A DNA stretch of 49,594 nt from Gammaproteobacteria bacterium (GTDB lineage: Bacteria; Pseudomonadota; Gammaproteobacteria; JACCYU01): the NCBI GenBank assembly GCA_013695765.1, contig JACCZW010000019.1, forward strand, positions 1 to 49,594, written 5' to 3'. Every line of letters starts with the position of its first letter. Positions within the stretch are counted from its first letter, which is position 1. Below the pieces are notes generated by a model. It saw nothing but the letters and a program-made list of their open reading frames with translations, searched no databases and was not told the DNA's origin. Of this stretch, positions 27,437 to 36,679 are shown one piece after another. The position numbers were made by a program, and so were the translations under genes.

Positions 27437-29125
27437 ATGCAGCCCGCGCGGATCATTGTCAACGATGGGTCAACTCGGGGTCAACGCGTGACGGACGTAA
27501 TTGTACACGCGCGCGGGTTGCCTGTATCTTCGCCTGCGCATAGCCTTCGCCTGGATGCCGCCCTGAGCCAGAGACTGTTCAAATCCACCGCCATTGTAGG
27601 CGGAATGACGTTCATATCCCGTATTTTAGGTTACGCGCGCGATGCCGTAGTGTTCATCTCATTTGGCGCCGGCGGCGGTACCGACGCGTTTTTCGTCGCG
27701 TTCCGCATTCCCAATTTCCTCCGGCGGCTGGTTGCCGAAGGCGCATTCTCGCAGGCTTTCGTGCCAATCTTCTCGGAATATCGGGAGCATCGCGAACCGG
27801 CCGCGCTCAAGGACCTGGCGGATCACGTTGCCGGCACGCTGGCGGTAATCCTGATGCTGATTACCGTGACCGGTGTCATCGCAGCGCCGCTGCTGGTATC
27901 AGTGTTCGCGCCGGGGTTCATGGACAACCCCGAGCGGCACGCGCTGACTGTGGACTTGTTGCGCGTCACCTTTCCATACATTTTTTTCATTTCACTCACC
28001 GCGCTGGCCGGCGGCATTCTGAATAGTATCGGCCGTTTCGCCGTGCCGGCCTTCACGCCGGTATTTTTGAACCTGTCGCTGATTGCGGCGAGTCTGTGGC
28101 TCGCGCCCATCTTCGAGCGGCCCATCACCGGGCTGGCTTGGGGCGTCTTTATCGCCGGTGTGGTGCAACTGGCGTTTCAGCTTCCATTTCTGTATCGACT
28201 GAATCTGCTGCCGCAGCCGCGCCTTGCCCGCGCTCATGAGGGTGTGCGACGCATTCTGCGCCTGATGGGACCGGCGATTTTCGGTTCGTCGGTGGTGCAG
28301 ATCAACGTGTTGTTCAACACCATGATCGCGTCGTTCCTGGCCGTCGGCAGTATCAGTTGGCTGTACGCGTCCGACCGCTTCGTGGAACTGCCGCTGGCGC
28401 TGCTGGGCGTGGCGACCGCCACCGTCATTCTGCCGCGCCTGTCGCAACAGCATACGCGCCAGTCGGGGCCGGCGTTCAGCCAGACGCTGGACTGGGCGCT
28501 GCGTATCTCCGTGCTGGTCGCGCTGCCCGCCACCCTGGCGCTACTGCTGCTCGCCGGACCGATTCTCGCCACCCTGCTTCAATACCGCGAATTCACGGCC
28601 ATCGATACGCGGATGTCCACCATGAGCCTGATCGCCTATGGCGCCGGTCTGCCGGCATTCATTCTGATCAAGGTGCTGGCGCCGGGTTTCTACGCGCGTC
28701 AGGATACAAAAACGCCGGTACGCATTGGCGTGATCGCGGTGCTGTCCAACATGGCGCTCAATGTGCTGATCGTGGCCCCGTGGCTTTATTTCGATATTCC
28801 GGGGCCGCACTCGGGATTGGCGGCCGGCACGACTTTATCGGCTTACCTGAATGCCAGCCTGTTATATCACCGGCTGCGCAGCGACGGCGTGTATCGCATG
28901 CAACCGGGTTGGGCGGGGCTTACGCTCAAAGTCGGCGCGGCGACGGCGGTGATGGGGAGCGTGCTCATTGTGATGACACCAGCGCTCGGCGCATGGAGCG
29001 AATGGGCCGCGACCCAGCGCGGCCTGCATCTGTGCATCCTCATCGCATTGGGGGCGGCTGCATACGTCCTGAGCCTGGCGCTCCTGGGCGTCAGGCCCCG
29101 GCAGTTCGCGGCAGGCGCGGCCTGA
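27437..29125 (+). CDS. murJ: Lipid II flippase MurJ
   Basis: The protein has about 14 hydrophobic helices and the MurJ blocks STAIVGGMTFISRILGYARD, FFVAFRIPNFLRRLVAEGAFS, SQAFVPIFSEY and FYARQDTKTPVRIG. It flips lipid II across the inner membrane for peptidoglycan synthesis. The start is uncertain. ATG 27437 is the first ATG in frame and gives 562 residues. GTG 27488 or TTG 27518 would give a length closer to the usual 510-530. The stop overlaps the ribF start (TGATG). Confidence 0.93.
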   Translation: MQPARIIVNDGSTRGQRVTDVIVHARGLPVSSPAHSLRLDAALSQRLFKSTAIVGGMTFISRILGYARDAVVFISFGAGGGTDAFFVAFRIPNFLRRLVAEGAFSQAFVPIFSEYREHREPAALKDLADHVAGTLAVILMLITVTGVIAAPLLVSVFAPGFMDNPERHALTVDLLRVTFPYIFFISLTALAGGILNSIGRFAVPAFTPVFLNLSLIAASLWLAPIFERPITGLAWGVFIAGVVQLAFQLPFLYRLNLLPQPRLARAHEGVRRILRLMGPAIFGSSVVQINVLFNTMIASFLAVGSISWLYASDRFVELPLALLGVATATVILPRLSQQHTRQSGPAFSQTLDWALRISVLVALPATLALLLLAGPILATLLQYREFTAIDTRMSTMSLIAYGAGLPAFILIKVLAPGFYARQDTKTPVRIGVIAVLSNMALNVLIVAPWLYFDIPGPHSGLAAGTTLSAYLNASLLYHRLRSDGVYRMQPGWAGLTLKVGAATAVMGSVLIVMTPALGAWSEWAATQRGLHLCILIALGAAAYVLSLALLGVRPRQFAAGAA

Positions 29126-30093
29126 TGGACCTGATCCGCGGTCATTACAATCTGCGCGCGGCGCATCGGAGTTGTGTGGCGACCATCGGCAATTTCGATG
29201 GTGTCCATCTGGGACATCAGGCGGTACTGACAAAGCTTGGCGCCCGCGCCGCGGAGTTGCGATTACCTTCCGTGGCAATAATCTTCGAGCCGCTGCCGCG
29301 CGAATTCCTGCACCCGCCGTCGGCCCCGCCGCGACTGACCCGCTTGCGCGAGAAGCTGATGATATTGCGGAAACACAGGATCGATAGTGTGCTGTGCCTG
29401 CGCTTCGACGCCGCACTTGCGGCGATGCGCGCCAGCGAATTCATCGACCGGATATTGATCCAGGGTCTGGGTATACGTTATCTGGTACTGGGCGACGACT
29501 TTCATTTCGGCAAGGCCCGCGAAGGAAATTTCGACACCTTGCGCGCGGCCGGCCGCGCTGGCGGCTTCGAAGTGGACAATATGCCAACCTTTCAGTTCGA
29601 GGGCGAGCGGGTGAGCAGCACGCGGATCCGTCAGGCCTTGCAACGCTGCGACCTACGTGCGGCCGAGGCCTTGCTGGGCAGGCGTTATTGTCTCTGCGGG
29701 CGAGTCCGGCGCGGCGACGCACTGGGCCGCAAACTGGGTTTTCCGACCGCCAACCTGGCGCTGGGCTGGCCGCTGCCGCCCGTGCATGGCATCTATGCCG
29801 TGGACGTATCGGGGCTGGAACGGGAACCGCTACCGGGGGTTGCCAGCATCGGCAGCAGACCCGCGGTGCATGGCACGGATCATCGTCTGGAAGTGTATTT
29901 GCTCGACTTCAACGAAGACATCTACGGTCGCTACCTGTGCGTGGCGCTGTTGCAGAAGATTCGGGACGAAGCGCATTTCGACTCGCTGGAAGCGCTCAAA
30001 ACACAGATCGCGAGCGACGTGGGAGATGCAAGGGCCTATTTCGCTTCACATCCGACTCAGCGCAAAGGCGCGAAGGACGCCTATGAAGATTGA
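29125..30093 (+). CDS. ribF: Bifunctional riboflavin kinase/FAD synthetase
   Basis: The 322-residue protein has the N-terminal FMN adenylyltransferase domain (ATIGNFDGVHLGHQ, LVLGDDFHFGKAREG, VSSTRIRQAL) and the C-terminal flavokinase domain (GRKLGFPTANLAL, GIYAVDV, GVASIGSRP, IYGRYLCVALLQKIRDE). It converts riboflavin to FMN and FAD. ATG 29125 overlaps the murJ TGA. Its 3' end overlaps the start of a broken GxxExxY gene by 11 bases. Confidence 0.97.
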   Translation: MDLIRGHYNLRAAHRSCVATIGNFDGVHLGHQAVLTKLGARAAELRLPSVAIIFEPLPREFLHPPSAPPRLTRLREKLMILRKHRIDSVLCLRFDAALAAMRASEFIDRILIQGLGIRYLVLGDDFHFGKAREGNFDTLRAAGRAGGFEVDNMPTFQFEGERVSSTRIRQALQRCDLRAAEALLGRRYCLCGRVRRGDALGRKLGFPTANLALGWPLPPVHGIYAVDVSGLEREPLPGVASIGSRPAVHGTDHRLEVYLLDFNEDIYGRYLCVALLQKIRDEAHFDSLEALKTQIASDVGDARAYFASHPTQRKGAKDAYED

Positions 30094-30466
30094 AAACCGA
30101 CTCTCAAACGAGATCAGTTCAACCGCGTTTGAAGTGCATCGTCACCTTGGGCCGGGATTGCTGTAATCGAGCGATGAAAAATGCTTGGATCGGGAACTGT
30201 CACTCCGCAAACTCCCGTTCCGTAGGCAGCAGGTACCGCTGCCGGTAAGTTACAAGGACATCGACCTGGATTGCGGATACTGCCTCGAGTTGCTCGTTGA
30301 TGGTCTGATTATAGTGGAGCTAAAGGCTGTAAACAATTCGGAACCGATTCATAAGGCACAACTTCTCAACTACTTGAAATTGTCCCATCTAAAACTAGGT
30401 TTGTTGATAAACTTCAACGTTCCCTTGATCCGTAATGGGATTAAACGAATGGCTTATGGATTATAA
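30083..30466 (+). pseudogene. GxxExxY-family protein, interrupted by an in-frame stop
   Basis: ATG 30083 opens a frame reading KIENRLSNEISSTAFEVHRH then LGPGLL, followed by TAA (30164-30166). It continues in the same frame as SSDEKCLDRELSLRKLPF to TAA 30464-30466. This is the GxxExxY family, whose signature is GLLExxYE. Here the Glu is the stop codon (GAA to TAA) and the Tyr is Asp. The rest, VPLPVSYKDIDLDCGYCLEL, LIVELKAV and LNYLKLSHLKLGLLINFNV, is intact and carries the nuclease-like EL-K motif. The full length would be 127 codons. It sits as an insert in the conserved ribF-ileS order. Its AT content is higher than its neighbours', suggesting transfer. Confidence 0.85.
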
Positions 30467-30504
30467 AGTTTTGCGCACTTTGCGCCTTTGCGGCGAGACA
30501 GCCG

Positions 30505-33330
30505 GTGTCTGAATCAGATTACAAAAACACCCTCAACCTGCCGAAGACGGACTTCCCGATGCGTGGCAATCTCGCGCAGCGGGAGCCGGAAATGCTGAAA
30601 AGCTGGGCGGCGATGGATCTGTACGCCAGGATTCGAGAGTCTTGTGCAGATCGGCCGAAGTTCATCCTGCACGATGGTCCGCCGTACGCCAACGGCGATA
30701 TTCACATCGGTCACGCCGTCAACAAGATCCTCAAGGACATCATCGTCAAGAGCAAAACCTTGGACGGCTTCGATTCTCCGTACGTACCGGGCTGGGACTG
30801 TCACGGTCTGCCGATTGAATTGCAGGTGGAGAAGAAAACTGGCAAGACAAGCGCCAGAATCGACGCCAGGGCGTTTCGCGCGGCCTGCCGGAAATTCGCC
30901 GCCAGACAGGTCGATGGGCAGCGGCGCGACTTCATTCGCTTGGGCGTGTTCGGCGCATGGGACGATCCGTATCTGACGATGGACCACCGCTATGAAGCCA
31001 ACATTGTACGCGCGTTGGGTAAGGTCATTGCGCGCGGCCATGTGTTCAAGGGTTTCAAGCCAGTGCATTGGTGCGTGGATTGCGGCTCCGCGCTGGCCGA
31101 AGCCGAAGTCGAGTACGAAAACAAGTCGTCGCACGCGATTGACGTACGATTCAAAGCCGCGGACGAGGCGGCATTCCTGGATAAATGGCCGCGTGAAGAG
31201 TATGGGCACGGGCCAGTCTCGGTGGTCATCTGGACGACCACGCCCTGGACGTTGCCCGCCAATCAGGCGGTCGCGCTGCATCCGGAATTCACCTATGCGC
31301 TGGTGCAACTGCAAGACGAGCGCGTGGTGCTGGCCGAGCCGTTGCTAGATCGCGCGTTCGAACGCTATGGCATCGAGCGCGGTTCAATACTCGGCCGCGT
31401 GCAGGGCAAGGCGCTGGAGCATCTGCGGTTACAACATCCGTTCTACGCGCGGCAGGTGCCCATTGTGCTGGGCGAGCACGTCACGACCGAAGACGGCACC
31501 GGCGCGGTCCACACAGCACCCGGTCACGGCCAGGAGGACTATCTCGTCGGGCGGCGTTATGGCCTGCCGATCGACAACCCGGTTGGCGGCGACGGGCGGT
31601 TTCTGCCCGGCACCGAGTTGTTTGGGGGCGAGCCGGTCGAACAAGCCAATAAACACATTATCGAAGTGCTGGCAGCGCAGGGCACGCTGCTACATCAGTC
31701 GATGCTCACCCACAGCTACCCGCACTGCTGGCGCCACAAGACGCCGATCATCTTCCGCGCCACCCTGCAATGGTTTATCGGCATGGAACAACAACGCCTG
31801 CGCGAACGGGCGCTGACCGAGATTGGCAACGTACGCTGGATGCCGGGCTGGGGCCAGGCCCGCATTGAAGGCATGGTGCGAAATCGTCCCGACTGGTGCA
31901 TCTCGCGGCAACGCAAATGGGGCGTGCCGATCGCGCTGTTCACACATCGCGAGACGAGTGAGTTGCACCCGGACACACCGAAGCTGATCGAGACCGCCGC
32001 GGAGCGAATCGAGTCTGGCGGCATTGATGCATGGTTCGACCTGGACGCGAGCGACCTTCTGGGTGATGGTCACACGGAATACGAAAAAGTTACCGATACG
32101 CTGGACGTATGGTTCGATTCCGGCGTGACGCACACTTGCGTACTGGAGCAGCGGCCAGCGCTTGGATTTCCGGCTGACTTATACCTTGAAGGCTCCGATC
32201 AGCACCGTGGGTGGTTTCAGTCCTCGCTGCTGAGCTCGGTCGCCATGCGCGTGACCGCGCCTTACCGGCAGGTGCTCACGCACGGATTCACGGTGGACGC
32301 GTCGGGGCAGAAGATGTCCAAGTCGCGCGGTAACGTCGTCTCGCCGCAGACGGTGATGAAAACCCTGGGCGCGGATATTCTGCGCTTGTGGGTGGCCGCC
32401 ACCGACTACAGCGGCGAGATGGCAGTCTCCGACGAGATTCTCAAGCGCACGGCCGACGCTTATCGCCGCATTCGCAACACGGCGCGGTTTCTGCTCGCGA
32501 ACCTGCACGGCTTCGATCCAGCACGGCATCAGGTGCCGCCCGCACACATGCTGGCGCTGGATCGCTGGGCGGTCGATCAGGCGCTGCTGTTGCAGCGGCA
32601 AGTAAGCCAAGCGTTCGAGGAATATCAGTTCCATCTTGTTTATCAGAAAGTGCATCATTTCTGCGCGATCGAGATGGGCGGGTTTTATCTCGACATCATC
32701 AAGGACAGGCAGTACACGACGCAGACCGACAGTCCGATCCGCCGCTCCGCGCAGACTGCGATGTATCAAATCAACGAGGCGCTGGTGCGCTGGCTGGCGC
32801 CGATCTTAAGTTTTACCGCCGAAGAGATCTGGCGGTCGATGCCCGGCGCGCGCGCCGAATCTGTTTTCCTGAGCACCTGGCACGATGGCTTGTTCGCGCT
32901 GGGCGATGACGCCGTGTTTAACTACGCCGAATGGGCGCGGCTGATCGAAGTCCGCGATGCGGTCGGCAAGCAACTGGAGAATTTGCGCAACGCCGGCGAG
33001 ATCGGCGCATCGCTGGATGCCGACGTCACGCTATTTTGCGACGGTACAATGCTGGAACTGCTGAAACGACTGGAAGACGAGTTGAGATTTCTGCTGATCA
33101 CGTCATACGCGCGCGCGCTGCCGCTGGATCAGCGCCCGGCCGAGGCGCGGGCAGCGCGGCTTGCGAGCGGCGACACGATTTATATCCGGGCATCGCCGGT
33201 TTCACATTCAAAATGCGTACGCTGCTGGCACCGTCGCGAAGACGTGGGACAAAACCTTGGGCATCCGCAACTCTGCGGCCGCTGCGTCACGAACGTTGCC
33301 GGCGAGGGCGAGCAGCGAAGGTATGCGTAA
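30505..33330 (+). CDS. ileS: Isoleucyl-tRNA synthetase
   Basis: The 941-residue class I synthetase has HIGH (His67-His70 in DIHIGH) and KMSKS (603-607), with the editing domain between them ([30 protein letters not shown]). It ends in a C-terminal zinc module with four Cys ([18 protein letters not shown]). It charges tRNA-Ile and edits valine. The start is GTG 30505, matching the family N-terminus [19 protein letters not shown]; the ribosome site is weak. Length equals that of E. coli IleS. Confidence 0.97.
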   Translation: MSESDYKNTLNLPKTDFPMRGNLAQREPEMLKSWAAMDLYARIRESCADRPKFILHDGPPYANGDIHIGHAVNKILKDIIVKSKTLDGFDSPYVPGWDCHGLPIELQVEKKTGKTSARIDARAFRAACRKFAARQVDGQRRDFIRLGVFGAWDDPYLTMDHRYEANIVRALGKVIARGHVFKGFKPVHWCVDCGSALAEAEVEYENKSSHAIDVRFKAADEAAFLDKWPREEYGHGPVSVVIWTTTPWTLPANQAVALHPEFTYALVQLQDERVVLAEPLLDRAFERYGIERGSILGRVQGKALEHLRLQHPFYARQVPIVLGEHVTTEDGTGAVHTAPGHGQEDYLVGRRYGLPIDNPVGGDGRFLPGTELFGGEPVEQANKHIIEVLAAQGTLLHQSMLTHSYPHCWRHKTPIIFRATLQWFIGMEQQRLRERALTEIGNVRWMPGWGQARIEGMVRNRPDWCISRQRKWGVPIALFTHRETSELHPDTPKLIETAAERIESGGIDAWFDLDASDLLGDGHTEYEKVTDTLDVWFDSGVTHTCVLEQRPALGFPADLYLEGSDQHRGWFQSSLLSSVAMRVTAPYRQVLTHGFTVDASGQKMSKSRGNVVSPQTVMKTLGADILRLWVAATDYSGEMAVSDEILKRTADAYRRIRNTARFLLANLHGFDPARHQVPPAHMLALDRWAVDQALLLQRQVSQAFEEYQFHLVYQKVHHFCAIEMGGFYLDIIKDRQYTTQTDSPIRRSAQTAMYQINEALVRWLAPILSFTAEEIWRSMPGARAESVFLSTWHDGLFALGDDAVFNYAEWARLIEVRDAVGKQLENLRNAGEIGASLDADVTLFCDGTMLELLKRLEDELRFLLITSYARALPLDQRPAEARAARLASGDTIYIRASPVSHSKCVRCWHRREDVGQNLGHPQLCGRCVTNVAGEGEQRRYA

Positions 33331-33395
33331 GCGATACCTGTAAGGGTACGGCGGCCCACGTCGTCTAACCCGCCAATTTTTCGATAACTATCAGC

Positions 33396-33869
33396 ATGCT
33401 TAGATGGACATGGCTCTCGGTGCTTGTCGTCGTCCTTGACCAGATCACCAAGTGGATGGCAAGCGCGTGGATGGCGCCTTACGAGACGTATCCAGTGCTT
33501 TCCTGGTTCAATTTGACGCTCGTACATAACACGGGGGCGGCGTTCAGTTTTTTGAGCGACGCTGACGGCTGGCAGCGCTGGTTTTTCATCTTGCTGTCGA
33601 TTGCTGTGAGCGTGGCTATCGTTATCTGGCTAAAACGCCTGCACGCCCACGAGCAGTGGACCGCAGCCGCGCTCGCCCTGATATTGGGCGGCGCGATCGG
33701 CAATGTGATCGATCGCATCGCCCATGGTTATGTAGTGGATTTTATACAGTGGTATTACGATCAGTGGTACTGGCCGACCTTTAACATCGCGGATTCCGCA
33801 ATATCGGTCGGCGCTGCCATCCTGCTTATTCACGGTGTATTTTTTGCCAGTCGGGAGGAGCAAGCCTGA
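33396..33869 (+). CDS. lspA: Lipoprotein signal peptidase (signal peptidase II)
   Basis: The 157-residue protein has four hydrophobic helices and the catalytic aspartates Asp106 (GNVIDRIAHGYVVDF) and Asp133 (FNIADSAI). VLDQITKW and LVHNTGAAFSF are further family blocks. It cleaves prolipoproteins before the modified Cys; one likely client is the lipoprotein at 46619. It follows ileS by 65 bases. Confidence 0.96.
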   Translation: MLRWTWLSVLVVVLDQITKWMASAWMAPYETYPVLSWFNLTLVHNTGAAFSFLSDADGWQRWFFILLSIAVSVAIVIWLKRLHAHEQWTAAALALILGGAIGNVIDRIAHGYVVDFIQWYYDQWYWPTFNIADSAISVGAAILLIHGVFFASREEQA

Positions 33870-33956
33870 CCGCGATCCGTGCGGCCTCATGTGCCATCCG
33901 CCGCGTGGTAATTTTCAATCGCGGATAATCGGCGATACACTAAGTGATCCGGTAGC

Positions 33957-34116
33957 CTGTCATTCTGAGGCCCCTTCACTTGTTCAAGGGTAAATTCCGG
34001 CCGAAGAACCTCCCGTTTGATGCGGAAAACCAGATGCTTAACTCCGAGATCCTTCGCGGAGTTTACCCTGAGCGAAGCGAAGGGCTCAGAACCTGCCCTG
34101 AATGAATTGATGACAG
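33957..34116. repeat. TGTCATTCTGAG element, copy A, in the lspA-ispH gap
   Basis: The segment opens with CTGTCATTCTGAGG and closes with GGGCTCAGAA...GATGACAG, so its ends are inverted repeats. Internally CTTCGCGGAGTTTACCCTGAG and GCGAAGCGAAGGG add further pairing. A second related segment is at 47453-47588; both share the blocks TGTCATTCTGAG, CCTGCCCTGA and (A)ATGACAG. It occupies most of the 306-bp lspA-ispH gap, where fkpB is commonly found in relatives. Confidence 0.6.
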
Positions 34117-34175
34117 CTTGTTTGTTAAGTGCTTATGCAACCCTTAATTTTCCTTAAACGTTGTAGCCTAATTTT

Positions 34176-35108
34176 ATGCAGATATTACTTGCCAACCCCC
34201 GCGGCTTCTGCGCCGGCGTAGACCGCGCCATCGATATCGTCGAGCGCTCGCTGGACCTGTTCGGCGCACCGGTTTACGTGCGTCACGAAGTCGTCCACAA
34301 CAAGTTTGTGGTCGACGGCCTGCGCACCAAAGGCGCGGTATTCGTGGACGAACTGGAAGAAGTCCCCGACGGCGCCACCGTGATCTTCAGCGCACACGGC
34401 GTCTCGCAGGCGGTGCGCCGCGAGGCCGCGTCGCGCAATCTCACGGTGTTCGACGCGACCTGTCCACTGGTAACCAAAGTGCACATGGAAGTCAGCCGCT
34501 ATTCCAGGGAAGGGCGCGAGACCGTACTCATCGGCCACCAGGGTCATCCGGAAGTCGAGGGCACCATCGGTCAGTACGAAAACGCGAAGCTGGGCGCGAT
34601 CTATCTGGTGGAATCGGTTGAAGATGTGCAAAGCCTGCGGGTGAAGAATCCGGATCAACTGGCGTTTGTGACACAGACCACCCTCTCGATGGACGAGACC
34701 GGCGAAATCATCGACGCGTTGCACGCCAGATTTCCCAACATCACCGGCCCTTACAAAAAAGACATCTGTTACGCCACTCAGAATCGTCAGGATGCCGTCA
34801 AGCAACTGGTGGACAAGTGCGACCTGATGCTGGTTGTCGGCTCGCCCAACAGCTCGAACTCAAGCCGCCTGCGCGAAATTGCCGAGAAGAAAGGGGTGGA
34901 AGCCTACCTGGTCGAAGGGCCGGAAGCCATCGAAGACGCCTGGCTGGTCGGCAAGCGATCCGTCGGTGTCACCGCAGGCGCCTCCGCGCCCGAGATTCTG
35001 GTCGAGCAGTTGATCGAGGTGCTGAAGAGCAAAGGCGCGAACGTGGTGCAAGAGCACGACGGCATCCGCGAGCAGGTCGTGTTCATGATGCCGAAGGAGC
35101 TGCGCTAA
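34176..35108 (+). CDS. ispH: 4-hydroxy-3-methylbut-2-enyl diphosphate reductase
   Basis: The 310-residue protein begins [19 protein letters not shown], with the first cluster Cys. It continues [13 protein letters not shown] (second Cys) and [12 protein letters not shown] (third Cys), which hold the Fe-S cluster. [12 protein letters not shown] and [12 protein letters not shown] carry the substrate histidines. It is the last step of the MEP isoprenoid pathway, supplying precursors to IspB. The start ATG 34176 is standard. Confidence 0.97.
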   Translation: MQILLANPRGFCAGVDRAIDIVERSLDLFGAPVYVRHEVVHNKFVVDGLRTKGAVFVDELEEVPDGATVIFSAHGVSQAVRREAASRNLTVFDATCPLVTKVHMEVSRYSREGRETVLIGHQGHPEVEGTIGQYENAKLGAIYLVESVEDVQSLRVKNPDQLAFVTQTTLSMDETGEIIDALHARFPNITGPYKKDICYATQNRQDAVKQLVDKCDLMLVVGSPNSSNSSRLREIAEKKGVEAYLVEGPEAIEDAWLVGKRSVGVTAGASAPEILVEQLIEVLKSKGANVVQEHDGIREQVVFMMPKELR

Positions 35109-35341
35109 CGGATAAGGGATGAGCGATACGGGCGCCATACGAACGAATGGCAGCCAAATCCGGTAGCCAATGGCGGTTTTAGATTAACGTATCTCGGCGC
35201 AATGCCGCGCCGCAAGGCTAAAAAAACAAACGCTATGCGCAGAGTATCGGCTTGTAGCGCGCCCAGCATGTTTGTCTGGAAGGCCAGGGATATACAGCGG
35301 CTGGCCGGTCAGACGAGCGCATGTGCTCGCTGGCCCCAGCG

Positions 35342-35385
35342 AACTCGATCGATTGACCTCGCATTCTACATAAACTCGATCGATG
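35342..35385. promoter_or_regulatory. Direct repeats upstream of vapB, candidate operator
   Basis: AACTCGATCGAT occurs twice (35342-35353 and 35373-35384), and each copy contains the palindrome ATCGAT. A TTGACC hexamer (35353-35358) lies between them. The second copy abuts the ribosome-binding site of the antitoxin gene. Toxin-antitoxin pairs commonly bind such sites to autoregulate. The rest of the gap from 35109 shows no gene. Confidence 0.4.
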
Positions 35386-35394
35386 GAGGCCGCC

Positions 35395-35601
35395 TTGGAA
35401 ACCGTGACCATCTCGTCCAAGTATCAACTCGTCATACCTCGCAGCGTGCGCGAGCGCATGGGGATTCGCCCAGGGCAACTCGTTCAGATTATCCCGTATG
35501 AAGACCGAATCGAGGTTGTGCCTGTGCAATCCGCGCGCGAGATCAGGGGCTTCCTGGGTGATCTAGAGAACACATTTGAGCGTGACGATGACCGCTTGTA
35601 A
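35395..35601 (+). CDS. AbrB/VapB-type antitoxin
   Basis: The 68-residue product ETVTISSKYQLVIPRSVRER then MGIRPGQLVQIIPY is a SpoVT/AbrB swapped-hairpin DNA-binding domain, followed by an acidic tail (GDLENTFERDDD) of the kind that neutralises VapC toxins. TTG 35395 lies six bases after GGAGG and matches the family start; ATG 35383 has no such signal. Its stop overlaps the toxin ATG by one base. Confidence 0.8.
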   Translation: METVTISSKYQLVIPRSVRERMGIRPGQLVQIIPYEDRIEVVPVQSAREIRGFLGDLENTFERDDDRL

Positions 35602-36001
35602 TGGCCACGCCATCAACATCGCTGAATCTGGTTGATTCCTCGGGCTGGATTGAATACTTCACCAATTCACCCAATTCGGGGCTGTTTGCGCCCGCGATCG
35701 AAGATACTAAGCGCTTGATCGTACCCACATTGAGCATTCTTGAGGTCTTCAAATGGGTGCTCCGCGAGCGTGACGAGAACGCGACACTTAAGGCCACCGC
35801 ACTGATGCAGCGAGGTCGGGTCGTTGAGCTTGATGCCGCGCTGCGCTGCGATCCGCAAAGCTTGGGCTCACGCACCGGTTACCGCTGGCCGATAGCGTGA
35901 TCTACGCGACCACGCAAGCGCACGGCGCCACTCTTTGGACACAGGACGCCGACTTTGAAGATCTACCCCGCGTACATTACGCACCCAAGCAGTCGCGCTA
36001 A
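35601..36001 (+). pseudogene. VapC-type PIN-domain toxin, frameshifted
   Basis: ATG 35601 begins a PIN domain: LVDSSGWIEYF (first Asp), then LIVPTLSILEVFKWVLRE (Glu). After VVELDAAL (around 35845) the frame leads to a random tail and TGA at 35898-35900. One base away the sequence continues as LRSAKLGLTHRLPLADSVIY then TTQAHGATLWTQDADFEDLP, ending with TAA at 35999-36001. That part holds the remaining acidic residues of the active site. A deletion of one base (for example a G in CTG-GCG) explains it. The intact protein would be about 133 residues. As it stands the toxin cannot be a functional ribonuclease. Confidence 0.85.
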
Positions 36002-36084
36002 AACGGCAAGCAGGACGACGACAATAAATCGATTCGACCGGACATGCTCAGCGCGACGACGGAGCGCAAATTCGATTTTGCGGG

Positions 36085-36171
36085 CTATTCGATGCGTTTA
36101 GCGGCGTCGAGAGCCAGGTACACGAAAAAGCACGGCACGCCAATTAGAAGAAGACCGGCGATTATTTCCAT
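36085..36171 (-). CDS. 28-residue membrane peptide
   Basis: ATG 36171 is preceded by GGGAG eight bases upstream. It encodes MEIIAGLLLIGVPCFFVYLA and then LDAAKRIE, a single hydrophobic helix with a short charged tail. It starts two bases after the stop of the 75-residue membrane protein, strongly suggesting a two-gene operon. Type I toxin peptides and small regulatory membrane peptides look like this, but I cannot assign a role. Confidence 0.5.
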   Translation of the reverse strand: MEIIAGLLLIGVPCFFVYLALDAAKRIE

Positions 36172-36173
36172 CT

Positions 36174-36401
36174 TTACATCTCCCGCAGGCTAACAATCTT
36201 GCGTTCAATACGGCGGTGCAGCAAGTAGATCCCGTATGCAACAACCAGCACACCGCCAAGCGCCAGGATCAACAGCAGGTTCGACGCCTCGACGTAGTTC
36301 GTCGCAAACCAACCGACCAGACTGATGTCGGTAACTACCATGATGCCGAGCCAGAGCTTGAGATAAGCAATTTTTTCCTTGGCAAGGTCAAGCTCGGACA
36401 T
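36174..36401 (-). CDS. 75-residue two-helix membrane protein
   Basis: The product has a charged N-terminus (MSELDLAKEKIAYLKLWLGI) and two hydrophobic helices (GIMVVTDISLVGWFATN and LLLILALGGVLVVAYGIYLL), then a basic tail (HRRIERKIVSLREM). It resembles small hypothetical membrane proteins often found next to short partner peptides in accessory regions; I cannot name a family. The partner at 36171 is translated from the same message. Confidence 0.6.
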   Translation of the reverse strand: MSELDLAKEKIAYLKLWLGIMVVTDISLVGWFATNYVEASNLLLILALGGVLVVAYGIYLLHRRIERKIVSLREM

Positions 36402-36447
36402 AGACGGCTACATCACAAACAACTATAGCGATCATAGCCAAATCAGG

Positions 36448-36618
36448 TCATTTGTGCACGTGATAGCTCGCTAACGCGTCTCTGAACGGAGAAACTGAGT
36501 AGCCGTCGGTATCTGGAGATCGCTCCAACGTATCGGGCTCGTTTTCACCCCTCAGTACACCGCTGGCAGTCCGCGCTGCATGCCAGCCATCGAGTAGCGC
36601 CTTGCCGCCTATCTTCAT
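36448..36618 (-). CDS. 56-residue ORF, hypothetical
   Basis: ATG 36618 opens a frame ending at TGA 36448-36450 that encodes MKIGGKALLDGWHAARTASG followed by an acidic stretch (NEPDTLERSPDTDG) and YHVHK. The ribosome site (GTTAGAAA) is weak. It fills the gap between the membrane-protein pair and fimT and is divergent from fimT. No family recognised. Confidence 0.35.
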   Translation of the reverse strand: MKIGGKALLDGWHAARTASGVLRGENEPDTLERSPDTDGYSVSPFRDALASYHVHK

Positions 36619-36679
36619 TTTCTAACCACTCGGTTTGTATCCCGATGACAGCGAGGCGACTAAGTGCTACCTAAGCCGC

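Noticed and set aside
36567-36590. TGGCAG...CTGC before fimT as a sigma-54 promoter
   Set aside because: The spacing between the GG and GC is eleven rather than ten bases and the -24 box is imperfect.
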